From positions 1-10,000 of the forward strand of contig KV908433.1 in NCBI GenBank assembly GCA_002005505.1: 10,000 nucleotides of DNA. Reading direction: 5' to 3'. Every line of letters starts with the position of its first letter. The stretch's first letter is position 1. Below are positions 1 to 6,964 of the stretch, piece by piece. The position numbers and the translations under genes were made by a program. This stretch comes from Botryococcus braunii. Its lineage: Eukaryota; Chlorophyta; Trebouxiophyceae. The notes below the pieces were generated by a model. It saw only the letters and a program-made list of their open reading frames with translations, was not told the origin of the DNA and made no database searches.

Positions 1-31
<31 letters not shown>

Positions 32-90
32 GGGGGAGGTTGGTAGAGGGGGAAGGGAGGGAGAAGGAGGCAGGACGGGAGAGAAAGGCG
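1..90. repeat. Purine-rich low-complexity tract, (GA)n then (G)n
   Basis: The window opens inside a GA dinucleotide run (1-20) followed by an uninterrupted G run (about 21-36) and then a G/A-rich stretch to about position 90. No coding potential is visible. The tract continues beyond the left edge, so its full length is unknown. Homopurine tracts of this sort can form triplex or G-rich structures, but that is general knowledge rather than something shown here. Confidence 0.9.
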
Positions 91-745
91 TAAGCGTTGG
101 CGCCCGTGCATGGCAGAAAGCAGCAGTTCCTTGTGTCAGCTGCTCTGGCCTCTGCTTTTTACACGCATTGAGCAGGCAGCTCTGGCCTCCCTGTTCTGCA
201 CCTGAGTGGCCCCGCCTAAACAATCCCCAAACTGTTGCACGAGATGGTTTTTCAGAGTTAGCCCTGCAAGATGGGCGCTCACCCACAAGAGTTCTGTTTC
301 CTGGACATACAGGCAAAGAGACGGGTAGTTCACTGGTATACAATATGAACAGAAGCAAGTTCGGAAATCTTGTTTGTTGCTTCTAGCCGGCCAGGCATGA
401 AAGCCAAAACGGACTGACGAAACCCAAAGTGACCTACCTGGTGAAGCACCCTTGAGCAGCTCGTTTAAGACCACACAACTCATATAAATCATAACTCTTG
501 AAAAATTTTCCCCAAATAATAACCGTGATGAAGCTCATCTAAAAAGAACACACACACAACGGGCACTGTGCAACCTGGAACCGAGGTAGTCACCGCTGAG
601 CTGCTTCCAATCTCCAGCTTCAGATTATGAATAATGGTAGAAAATAAAGGATACAGCGCACGGCTGGATACCTTTAGCCTCCCATGGAAACGCACAATTT
701 GTCCGGGACAAGTCGGGGCAGCTGCACTACGATTCTGCCGTTCCT

Positions 746-786
746 GTGTCAGTGTCACTGACACTGTCACGTTGCGGGAGTCCCGC
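746..786. repeat. Two adjacent short perfect hairpins
   Basis: Positions 746-764 read GTGTCAGTG-T-CACTGACAC, a perfect 9-bp inverted repeat around one base. Ten bases later, 774-786 read GCGGGA-G-TCCCGC, a perfect 6-bp inverted repeat. They are not followed by a T run and sit in no gene context, so calling them terminators is not justified. They may be chance or part of an old repeat. Confidence 0.5.
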
Positions 787-1406
787 AGCGGGACCCACCG
801 TGGTCAGACCTCGAGTGCGAAATTGGTCCAACAGTGTTCTGTGAGTTGGACCCACACAAAGACCAACATTCCGAAGATAGATTTTGTGTTTGTGGAGGCA
901 ATTTTGTTTCATGTCTATCATTGAACAGTTGACGCCGGGGTTGCTTGGGCTTGCAACCAATGGCTACACCACTTGCATTTTGAATTTCTGTGCTCCGGAC
1001 GAACTTCTGTTTCTCCGAGCTTCTTGTATTACTTATTCCATGCTTTGAACCGTTATCAGAATGCTTTTACGAAGACTCTCAAGGATGTTTTGGCACGGCA
1101 AGAAACTATATTGCTCAGCACGGTTGGAGCGACTTGCAGTACCTCACAATCCTTGACCAGCTGAAAAACTACGCCGTCAGTATGACATTGAGTGAATAAC
1201 TCCTTAGTGGTCGTGACTTGGAAGTGTATTGAAGGAATAGTGCTGTCAGCATGAGGTGGCTGGTGCTCTTCGTTTGGACCATCAAGGGCCTCCTGAACTT
1301 CCCTCCACTTCTAGAAGTGAAATTTCAATGACCACATCTCATCACTCCTACAAATTAAGACCTCGACGTGGTTTTTCAACATTGCACATCCATTCTATGC
1401 AGCTGG

Positions 1407-1422
1407 GTACCCTGCAGGGTAC
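1407..1422. repeat. 16-bp perfect palindrome GTACCCTGCAGGGTAC
   Basis: The sequence equals its own reverse complement across 16 bases. Its inner core ACCCTGCAGGGT occurs again at 3681-3692. No gene or known regulatory context is visible. Confidence 0.6.
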
Positions 1423-1711
1423 TACAAGAGGAGAATGCAGAAATTCTGAGAAGTCTCCGCAATCCATAGAGGTTGTCTAAGCAGGGATGAGGCACGGCTA
1501 GCAGAGGTAGGGGCATGTTGAGGCCTCTGGGCTGGCCAACTGTAAGGTAAGAAAGAAATGTGCCTTTCTACTGTGCCTTCTTCAATGACCTATTTAGATT
1601 GTATTGTTTCATTGGGTTGGGGTCCAATCGAGCTATGCTGCGCCATCAGTGTCAGGGTGTAACAAGCCCTGAGGCATTTTTGCCTGTACTTGATATGTGC
1701 AGAGAGAGTGA

Positions 1712-1716
<5 letters not shown>

Positions 1717-1778
<62 letters not shown>

Positions 1779-1808
1779 TGTGTGTCTGTGTCTGTGTCTG
1801 TGTGTGTT
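1717..1808. repeat. (TG)n microsatellite, 29 perfect units then an interrupted tail
   Basis: Positions 1717-1774 are 29 perfect TG units. An imperfect TG/TC-interrupted tail (including TCTG units) runs to about 1808. It translates to long Cys-Val repeats on one strand and Thr-His repeats on the other, which accounts for the apparent ORFs over it. Alternating purine-pyrimidine DNA of this length can adopt Z-DNA under supercoiling, but no function is implied. Confidence 0.95.
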
Positions 1809-1852
1809 GGGGAGGGGGGTGCGTGCGTGCGATTGCATGTCTGTTTGTCACA

Positions 1853-1998
1853 GTTCCCCCCCCCCCCCAACCACCTGCTCTCTCCCCTATCATCTCTCCC
1901 TTTCCCCCCTTTTTCACTCTCTCCCTCTTGCGCCCTTCTACCTCCCTTCCCTAGCCCCCTATCTTTCTTTCTGTTATGTTATTTCCCCTTTTTCCCAC
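1853..1998. repeat. Polypyrimidine tract
   Basis: A C run near 1857-1868 leads into about 130 bases of almost pure C and T with few purines, ending near 1998. It directly follows the TG microsatellite and its G-rich edge. It is low-complexity DNA. The open frames crossing it are compositional artefacts. Confidence 0.8.
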
Positions 1999-2189
1999 TG
2001 GTGCCTCCATCGTGTCCAGGAGTCGATCTTTTGGGCATGTACCTTGGCCTCCTGCTTTTCCGATGTTTATCAACGTCGTCGTCAAGGTTATTTGAAATGG
2101 AATTTGAGTTACGGGTTACAAGCATTGGCTTGAAAGGGTTGGGACATCAGTGGTAGTGTGAGTGAAACCGTTATTACAGTGTTCCCTTC

Positions 2190-2315
2190 TTGCCCCCCCC
2201 CCCCCTCTCTCCCTGGGTATGGGTGTGCGTGCGCATACGGGGTACCAGTGCGCAACTCCGTGCATGTCAGGAGCTGAAACACCCCCATAGTTCCCCTAGG
2301 GGCCTCATTGAAAAG

Positions 2316-2390
<75 letters not shown>

Positions 2391-2464
2391 ATGGTGACAC
2401 TCCTGCTGCCGCATCGTTACAGCGCAAGACACCACGGTGCTCCCTCAGAAAGGTAATCATGTAC
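2190..2464. repeat. Fold-back repeat with internal (CA)n, copy 1 (degenerate right arm)
   Basis: After a C run and a pyrimidine leader, the copy has a left arm starting near 2230 (GGTACCAGTGCGCAACTCCG), a GGGGCCTCATT motif near 2299, then (CA)n at 2320-2384. The same order of blocks recurs in copies 2 and 3. The region 2417-2464 after the CA run contains TTACAGCGCAAGACACCAC and ends in TGTACC. This is a weak match to the well-preserved right arm of copy 2, so this copy is probably older. No protein is encoded. Confidence 0.6.
2320..2384. repeat. (CA)n microsatellite inside copy 1
   Basis: This is a perfect 65-nt alternating C/A run, followed after one T by CACAC. It starts right after a GCACG edge that is also present, in variant form, before the CA runs of copies 2 and 3. 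That suggests the microsatellite is part of the dispersed repeat. Confidence 0.95.
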
Positions 2465-2750
2465 CTGGAAACAGACATAGATGTGTGGTTGAATTTACAT
2501 GTGATTATTGCTGCTTCAAACTACTCTCCCCATGTGTCTCCCCCGCCCCCCTCTTTCTCTCTATGCCGCCATATATTCTATAGGGTGCAGCATGTCCATG
2601 ACAACCACGTGACATGAACGGCTGTCTACAGGGGGGCGGCCACTACTGCTTCCAAAGAAGCTGGACCCGCTGCCGGGAAGCGGAAAGACAAGCCAGTTGC
2701 GACAAGGGAGCCACCTGCAGCTGCGAAAGGCCCGAAAAAATCCCGAAAGG
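2465..2750. other. Spacer between fold-back copies 1 and 2
   Basis: No gene is seen. The spacer contains a C/T-rich patch around 2525-2565 and otherwise mixed sequence. Small overlapping open frames on both strands show no recognisable motif. Confidence 0.4.
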
Positions 2751-2765
2751 TGTGCAGAACTTCTA

Positions 2766-2912
2766 TGCCCCCCCTCCCCCCTCTGTCTCTGGGTATGGGT
2801 GTGCGTGCATGGGTGCGCATACGGTGTAGTGGTACCGATGCGCAACTCCGTGACATCTTGTGGCGGAACACTCCACAGTACCGCATGCAGGGGGCTCATT
2901 AAATGGCGAGCG

Positions 2913-2962
<50 letters not shown>

Positions 2963-3056
2963 TGTCATTGTTATCATCAACTTTTATGCACACAAACTGT
3001 ACAGTACTGTTCCAGCACAAGACACATGCAAGAAGTTGCCCATCGGTACCCGTACC
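2766..3056. repeat. Fold-back repeat with internal (CA)n, copy 2 (best preserved)
   Basis: The copy begins with a pyrimidine-rich leader and GGGTATGGGTGTGCGTGC, also present before copy 1. The left arm at 2831-2870 starts GGTACCGATGCGCAACTCCG. The right arm at 3008-3050 reads, in the opposite sense, TGTTCC...CATCGGTACC. Over about 40 bases the arms match at roughly 80 percent with a small gap. Between them lie GGGGGCTCATT, a (CA)n run at 2921-2958 and about 50 bases of A/T-richer sequence. Non-coding arms around an internal spacer fit a fold-back or MITE-type element. No target-site duplication was identified and no transposase is encoded, so the class is uncertain. Confidence 0.6.
2921..2958. 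repeat. (CA)n microsatellite inside copy 2
   Basis: Positions 2921-2958 are 19 perfect CA units, preceded by an imperfect CGCACACATA start. The run lies between the two inverted arms of copy 2. Confidence 0.95.
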
Positions 3057-3134
3057 CGTACTGCAGTTGTATGCGTGCGCAGATGCGGTACGAGTACCGA
3101 TGGGCAACTCCTTCCATGTGTCTTGTGCTAGAAC
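3009..3134. repeat. Inverted repeat with 48-bp arms and a 30-nt loop
   Basis: Positions 3009-3056 and 3087-3134 are reverse complements with about 44 of 48 bases matching. The left arm is the right arm of copy 2 and the right arm is the left arm of copy 3, so the hairpin arises where two fold-back copies abut head to tail. Conserved cores are GCACAAGACACATG and AGTTGCCCATCGGTAC. If transcribed, the strand would fold into a long hairpin. Confidence 0.8.
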
Positions 3135-3163
3135 ACCCCATGCAATAACCCATGGGCCTCATA

Positions 3164-3206
<43 letters not shown>

Positions 3207-3267
3207 GACACAGACCCTCGGGCACAAACACCCCCCCCCCCCCCCACACACACACACACACACACAC
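3068..3267. repeat. Fold-back repeat copy 3 with (CA)n, C run and second (CA)n
   Basis: The left arm (3087-3134) and the GGGCCTCAT motif (about 3154-3162) match copies 1 and 2. They are followed by (CA)n at about 3174-3202, a short unique patch, a C run near 3230-3245 and more (CA)n at 3245-3267. No convincing right arm follows. Either the copy is truncated or its right arm has decayed. Confidence 0.6.
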
Positions 3268-3269
3268 TG

Positions 3270-3805
3270 ACCCTGAACAGCACTCTGCACACTGACCATC
3301 ACGCGCACACGCCTGCGTGCGTGAGAGGTCATTAATGTTTTATAGTAATATTACAAGACACGATGATACAATTCAGCTTCTGAGCTGATCTCTGTTATCA
3401 AGTCTTGTACAATTGCCCAGCATAACATTTGACAATAGAACTCACCTTATCTTCATAAATACACAAAGTTCCTGATCTTGGGAAGGGTATGCATACGATT
3501 GTGAAGCGGTTAACGTCAACGTGGATTGGGGATGGGGCGGATTTGCAGTAACAATGCACTCACAGTGCTTCTGGATTCTGAAAAGGAGTACTGCATTGGT
3601 ACTCCATATGGGTACTGTGAACAAGCCATCTGGATTCCGCTGTGCCGTGACTGAGGACTGCGTCAGCCAAGTTAGGGCCTACCCTGCAGGGTGTTGTAGG
3701 CACATGAGTACCACAGACAGGGTTCTGTGCCACCCTCTCGTAGCAGGGGTCAGATTTAGTATGTTTATATAAACATATATGTACACCATTGTGAGAATTG
3801 GGACT
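3270..3805. other. Intergenic DNA, no gene recognised
   Basis: Short overlapping frames of at most 86 codons lie on both strands with no recognisable product. Local features are an 18-bp palindrome at 3760-3777 and a CCCTGCAGGG palindrome core at 3682-3691, inside a GCCTAC...GTAGGC stem (3678-3683 with 3696-3701). Confidence 0.45.
3760..3777. repeat. 18-bp perfect palindrome TATGTTTATATAAACATA
   Basis: The sequence is self-complementary across 18 A/T-rich bases. It contains TATA-like text, but no start site or gene lies downstream in a supportable way, so I do not call it a promoter. Confidence 0.6.
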
Positions 3806-3806
3806 A

Positions 3807-3921
3807 CCTGGCCAGGACAAGGTTGTGGGTATTAGTGCTCACATTTGCTTTGGGTCTTGACACTTATTTCATCATTCGGCAGTATCCTTGGCCAGGCCAA
3901 GGTTGTGGGTATTAGTGTTCA
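3807..3921 (+). repeat. Pair of ~35-bp direct repeats, 79 bp apart
   Basis: Positions 3807-3841 and 3886-3920 share GGCCAGG, then (A/C)CAAGGTTGTGGGTATTAGTG, with about three differences. The second copy runs into an inverted repeat, GTGTTCA (3915-3921) with TGAACAC (3931-3937). The start-to-start distance is 79 bp. This is a short local duplication or two copies of a small repeat. Confidence 0.75.
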
Positions 3922-3994
3922 TTGCTACAGTGAACACTAGTGTGAACGATGAACTGCTCAGACGATTCAGGAACAGTATATATACCAGTAGTAG

Positions 3995-4016
3995 CTAGCT
4001 TGGTATACCAAGCTAG
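3995..4016. repeat. 22-bp perfect palindrome
   Basis: Positions 3995-4005 (CTAGCTTGGTA) are followed immediately by their exact reverse complement (TACCAAGCTAG, 4006-4016) with no spacer. It could form a cruciform. There is no adjacent gene. It lies about 100 bases before the GATCCCA cluster. Confidence 0.8.
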
Positions 4017-4041
4017 GTAATACGTATTAGCTCCAAATTTA

Positions 4042-4080
4042 GTAATATTCTGTAATATTCTGGATATTTTGTAATATTCT
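4042..4080. repeat. Short tandem copies of GTAATATTCT
   Basis: The decamer GTAATATTCT occurs at 4042-4051, 4052-4061 and 4071-4080. The third copy is separated by GGATATTTT. The block leads directly into the GATCCCA-rich region and may be its edge. Confidence 0.7.
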
Positions 4081-4119
4081 GGATCTCTCTGGGACTTCCC
4101 ATGTCCATCCCATGCTCAG

Positions 4120-4512
4120 TTGGATCATCCCAAGTGAATCCCAGTTTGATCCCACCTGCATCCCACTTTGATCCCAGCAAACATGTGGGATCAACTTGGG
4201 ATCAAGAAAACAGTTCCCACTTTGATCCCACCTAAATCCCACTTTGATCCCAGCAAACATGTGGGATCAACTTGGGATCAAGTAAAATAGTTCCCACTTT
4301 GATCCCAGATTGATCCCGGATCAAAGTGGGACCAAGAAAATTGATCCCAAAACGTTTCCAAACGGACATTTTGATCCCACTTTGATCCCACAACTGAAAT
4401 CCCAGATTGATCCCAGATTGATCACCTCCGATCCCACATTGATCCCGGGAATTTTCGCACTTGGGGGATCGAAGTGGGACCAAATGCAATAATGGGATCG
4501 AAGTGGGATCGA
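4120..4512. repeat. Dense bidirectional GATCCCA/TGGGATC repeat cluster
   Basis: Over about 390 bases the heptamer GATCCCA or its complement TGGGATC (plus one-base variants such as GGGACCA) recurs every 10-25 bases in both orientations. It often sits in the longer form CCCACTTTGATCCCA. A tandem duplication lies inside: 4140-4215 and 4216-4292 are about 76-77 bp each and nearly identical, and each contains GATCCCA-(9 nt)-TGGGATC as an inverted pair. Frames across the cluster read as repeated Asp-Gln-Ser-Gly-Ile or Ile-Asp-Pro units. Because the repeat is open in several frames on both strands, I take these to be artefacts rather than a repeat protein. Confidence 0.85.
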
Positions 4513-4953
4513 TTTCGTTCTGCCAGTGTGAGCGCGTTAGGGCACCAAGGTGGTAGTAGAGAATGAGCTGACATGGGCTATATCTTTGTAATACATCCGA
4601 TGCAATGTAATCTGACCTAGCATCTATACCGCTAACGCCTTTCAAGGCGTGTTGAAGTACAGTAAAGTAAAGTCGGAGGGAGGGGTAGCACCCCCATGGG
4701 GGGGGGGGGCGAGAGAGAGGGGGTATGGAACTCTCCAAATGTGCATGATTGGTGAAACAAAATGTAACCACACCAATGTGCACATTCATGTTGGCATTAA
4801 TGGATGTTGAGCGCTGTGCTACTTTATGCTTAGTTTGTAACATGACGTAAATTTTGACACTCACTCTTGAACAACCTCGTACCTTTAGTACATCATAAAA
4901 ATAGTGCAGACATTGACTTGCAGTAAACACGTGACATGAATACTCTGTTCACC

Positions 4954-4954
<1 letters not shown>
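4513..4954. other. Intergenic DNA between repeat cluster and (TG)46
   Basis: The only long frame is on the minus strand and runs through the GATCCCA cluster. It has no recognisable domain. A G run with GA repeats lies near 4699-4722, and a small hairpin ACGCCTT-TCA-AGGCGT lies near 4635-4650. Nothing else is supported. Confidence 0.4.

Positions 4955-5046
<92 letters not shown>
4955..5046. repeat. (TG)46 perfect microsatellite
   Basis: Positions 4955-5046 are 92 uninterrupted bases of alternating T and G, the longest perfect microsatellite in the window. A minus-strand frame across it is simply Thr-His repeats. The lack of interruptions suggests recent expansion or high mutability. Confidence 0.97.
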
Positions 5047-5049
<3 letters not shown>

Positions 5050-6150
5050 TTGTTTACGACGAACCAGCTACCAGCTTTCCTATTGGTGTCGATGACCACA
5101 CCATGAGAGGTTCTGGTGATCTATATTTGTAGGACAGAATGTCGACATAGATGACACTGGCTATCACACAATCGGGGTATCACTGGATGCCAACCTGTTC
5201 TTCGTCTTACGCATGCGACTTGTTGATTGCATGTAAAACGATTTTGTAGCATGGCTTCAATATTTTGCAAGGTGTCCCAGCCCTGACTACTTCCTCGTCC
5301 TATACAGGGTTTGCCTGGCCAGGCATGGCTCGTTCCCGCGCATATTTCACTGTCCATTATAAAGGATTCAAGCAACTATTCGATTCTACGCTTGGTCTTC
5401 CCAATCTGAGGCAGGATACCTTGGAAATGCTTACTGAACTTGCAATAGATTGAAAATGCACCAAAACAAATGTAGCTTGCCTAAATAGGCAGATTATTAG
5501 CATTATAATTGCTGCTGCATATTGGAGCATGAAGGGGGTGCAACATACCCATTACACCTTCACCATGCATGTCCTCTCACAGTGCTTGGGAGCTTAGGTT
5601 TGAACCTTTGGAGCCCTGGGGTCCCAGGACTGGCAGCGCTGGGGTAAGTGTCAGTACCATTACTCAACAAATTTGGCCGCCATACTTGGTCCTACGATGA
5701 CTCAACCATGGCAAGGATTAGCTGCACTAAACCAGTGCAAACGCGCTGACATCTCGCGGGCTCGCGCGCGCACACACCCGCTTGCAGCGAACATCTCGGT
5801 GTTGTACAAGTGAACCACAGCATCCTACCAAAACCTGTGATCCGCAGCATCCTACCAAAACCTGCTCGCCCCATCACAACAGCATCAGGATTGACTGTTT
5901 CCGCTAAGCTCAGAAACAGGAAGGCTTCGTTATGCAGTGGACGCTAGTTACTTGCACAATTGTGCGCTTATGTAATGAAACATACCAATTGTTCCAATTG
6001 ATCATGCCTAGGGTCGTGTCCCCCCTTTCAAGCACAATCTGGTTCGAACAGAACCCCCAAAGACAGTGTCGTCATATGCATATGCCCTCCCCCAAAAAAA
6101 TCCCCCATTCCCCAATCCCTCAATAAGGCAGAAGTTATATAGCTCTTTCC
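5050..6150. other. Intergenic DNA, no gene recognised
   Basis: Frames are at most 84 codons and show no recognisable family. A 14-bp palindrome, TGCCTGGCCAGGCA, lies at 5312-5325 and a two-copy tandem repeat at 5818-5864. I see no RNA gene. The GGTTCGAAC string at 6041-6049 was examined as a tRNA T-loop and rejected. Confidence 0.45.
5818..5864. repeat. Two-copy tandem repeat, 27-bp period
   Basis: CAGCATCCTACCAAAACCTG occurs at 5818-5837 and again identically at 5845-5864, separated by TGATCCG. It is a minor local duplication. Confidence 0.85.
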
Positions 6151-6192
6151 GAAGAAGAAGAAGTCCACTCTTGTAAAAGAAGAAGAAGAAGT
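6151..6192 (+). repeat. Orphan retrotransposon 3' tails: (GAA)n, TCCACTCTTGTAA, (GAA)n
   Basis: Positions 6151-6163 are GAAGAAGAAGAAG. Then comes TCCACTCTTGTAA (6164-6176) and a second AAGAAG run to about 6191. The 13-mer is identical to the 3' end of the retrotransposon fragment downstream (6941-6953), which is also followed by GAAGAAG. Hence 6164-6192 looks like a 3' tail with no body, left by an extremely short insertion or by a duplicated tail. The GAA block before it may be another tail remnant. Confidence 0.65.
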
Positions 6193-6882
6193 GCGTCTGA
6201 TTGGCTGCTGGCTCTCCCAGTTCCCCATTTGCAGCAAACCATGCCCCCAGAGTCGTTCCGCTGCCGCCTTCAATACCAGCTCTTGATCCCCATTTTCCAC
6301 CCTGGCTCCCAATGCCCGTGCTGCTTGAGGGAGTTGGATGTCTGGGGCGACCACGCGGTCCACTGCACCTCAGGGGGGGATGTTGCCATTGTCGGCCGAC
6401 ATTACTCCGTTCGTAACGGCCTGGACGCTGTCCTTACCTCAGCTCGTCAGCGGGTCACCCGGGAACCCGCCTTTCCCACCCCTGTCCCTGGCCAGGAGCG
6501 CCGTCGCGCAGACCTCCGCCTCCATGCGTGGGAGGAGGGGCGTGACCTTTATATCGACATCGTTGGCTCTTCCCCACTCACAGTTGCCAACTTGCTGCAC
6601 TTCGTGCCGGGTGGGGCCGCCGCGCGCGCTGCCCAAGACAAGCAGACCCGCTATGCTGTCTTGTTGTCGCGTCAGCAGCCGCCTGTGGCTTTCCAAGCCT
6701 TCGCTTTTGAAACATTGGGAGGGTTGCATGCTGATGCGCTGGCCTTGTTGCAGAGGCTCCAGGGGCTTTTGAACCAAGCCATCATTGCTCAAGAAGATGT
6801 GGAGGGATATTTTGTCATTCGTCGGGTCAGTTTCATCATTGCGGCGGCTGTGGGTCGCCAGCTGGCCGCTCGCCGGGTGTGA
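6193..6882 (+). pseudogene. C-terminal fragment of a non-LTR retrotransposon ORF: zinc knuckle plus endonuclease-like domain
   Basis: The frame is open from at least 6193 to the TGA at 6880-6882 and begins with SDWLLALPVPHLQQ, which resembles the segment just before the zinc knuckle in many LINE polyproteins. Numbering from the codon at 6229, a C-x2-C-x9-H-x3-C knuckle (C29, C32, H42, C46) is followed by RHYSVRNGLD. Next comes RRADLRLHAWEEGRDLYIDI (D95, D110), which resembles the D...(D/E)xK core of restriction-endonuclease-like domains in R2-type and related LINEs. The third catalytic residue is not clear, with Val-Gly where Lys or Thr is often found. The rest is helix-rich and ends in AAAVGRQLAARRV. 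The reverse transcriptase part is missing and there is no convincing ATG (TTG at 6229, ATG at 6241), so it is a dead fragment. There are no internal stops, which suggests a fairly recent insertion. Confidence 0.65.
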
Positions 6883-6940
6883 CTCATAGCTTGAAACATT
6901 GGGGGTTTGGGTCCCTGAACATTGGGCTGGTCTTTTTTAC

Positions 6941-6964
6941 TCCACTCTTGTAAGGAAGAAGAAG
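6941..6964 (+). other. 3' terminal tail of the plus-strand retrotransposon
   Basis: TCCACTCTTGTAAGGAAGAAGAAG closes the 3' UTR. Its first 13 bases recur at 6164-6176. It marks the junction with the oppositely oriented element. Confidence 0.7.

Larger units (their letters stand above)
91..1700. other. Intergenic or unassigned DNA with no recognisable gene
   Basis: Open frames here are all under about 120 codons, overlap one another on both strands, and encode no motif or composition that I recognise. There is no tRNA-like or rRNA-like stretch. Exons of a spliced host gene cannot be excluded, because short exons would not be recognisable without transcript or protein comparison. The only local structure is a set of short palindromes, listed separately. 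Confidence 0.5.
6193..6964 (+). mobile_element. 5'-truncated non-LTR retrotransposon (3' end only)
   Basis: The element begins abruptly after the GAA tail near 6192 and carries only the C-terminal end of its ORF (to 6882). An 80-base 3' UTR follows, ending in TCCACTCTTGTAAGGAAGAAGAAG (6941-6964). Abrupt 5' truncation with a defined 3' end and a simple-repeat tail is the hallmark of target-primed reverse transcription in LINEs. No target-site duplication could be fixed because both flanks are repetitive. The family is unknown. It differs from the minus-strand element beside it, whose C-terminus lacks the nuclease-like part. Confidence 0.7.

Noticed and set aside
746..786. Transcription terminator hairpins
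   Set aside because: There is no adjoining gene, no U tract, and bacterial-type terminators are not expected here.
1560..2156. 198-codon plus-strand frame through the (TG)n and polypyrimidine tracts
   Set aside because: Its protein is mostly Cys-Val and Pro/Ser/Leu low complexity dictated by the repeats, and equivalent frames exist on the other strand.
2561..3270. Several 80-145-codon frames over the (CA)n fold-back region
   Set aside because: All contain Thr-His or Val-Cys runs from the microsatellites and overlap each other in multiple frames on both strands.
3760..3777. TATA-like promoter in the A/T palindrome
   Set aside because: No supportable gene lies downstream on either strand, and the TATA-like text is explained by the palindrome.
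4120..4512. CRISPR-like array of regularly spaced short repeats
   Set aside because: Repeats occur in both orientations with irregular 10-25 base spacing and similar spacers, and the DNA is evidently eukaryotic.
4232..4930. 232-codon minus-strand frame with repeated Asp-Gln-Ser-Gly-Ile units, considered as a repeat protein
   Set aside because: The GATCCCA cluster is open in several frames on both strands, and the half outside the cluster shows no recognisable domain.
6041..6049. GGTTCGAAC, resembling a tRNA T-loop or B box
   Set aside because: The flanks do not form a T stem and no D arm, anticodon arm or acceptor stem can be placed around it.
6439..6792. Minus-strand frame opposite the endonuclease-like fragment
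   Set aside because: It is antisense to a frame with recognisable retrotransposon motifs and has none of its own.
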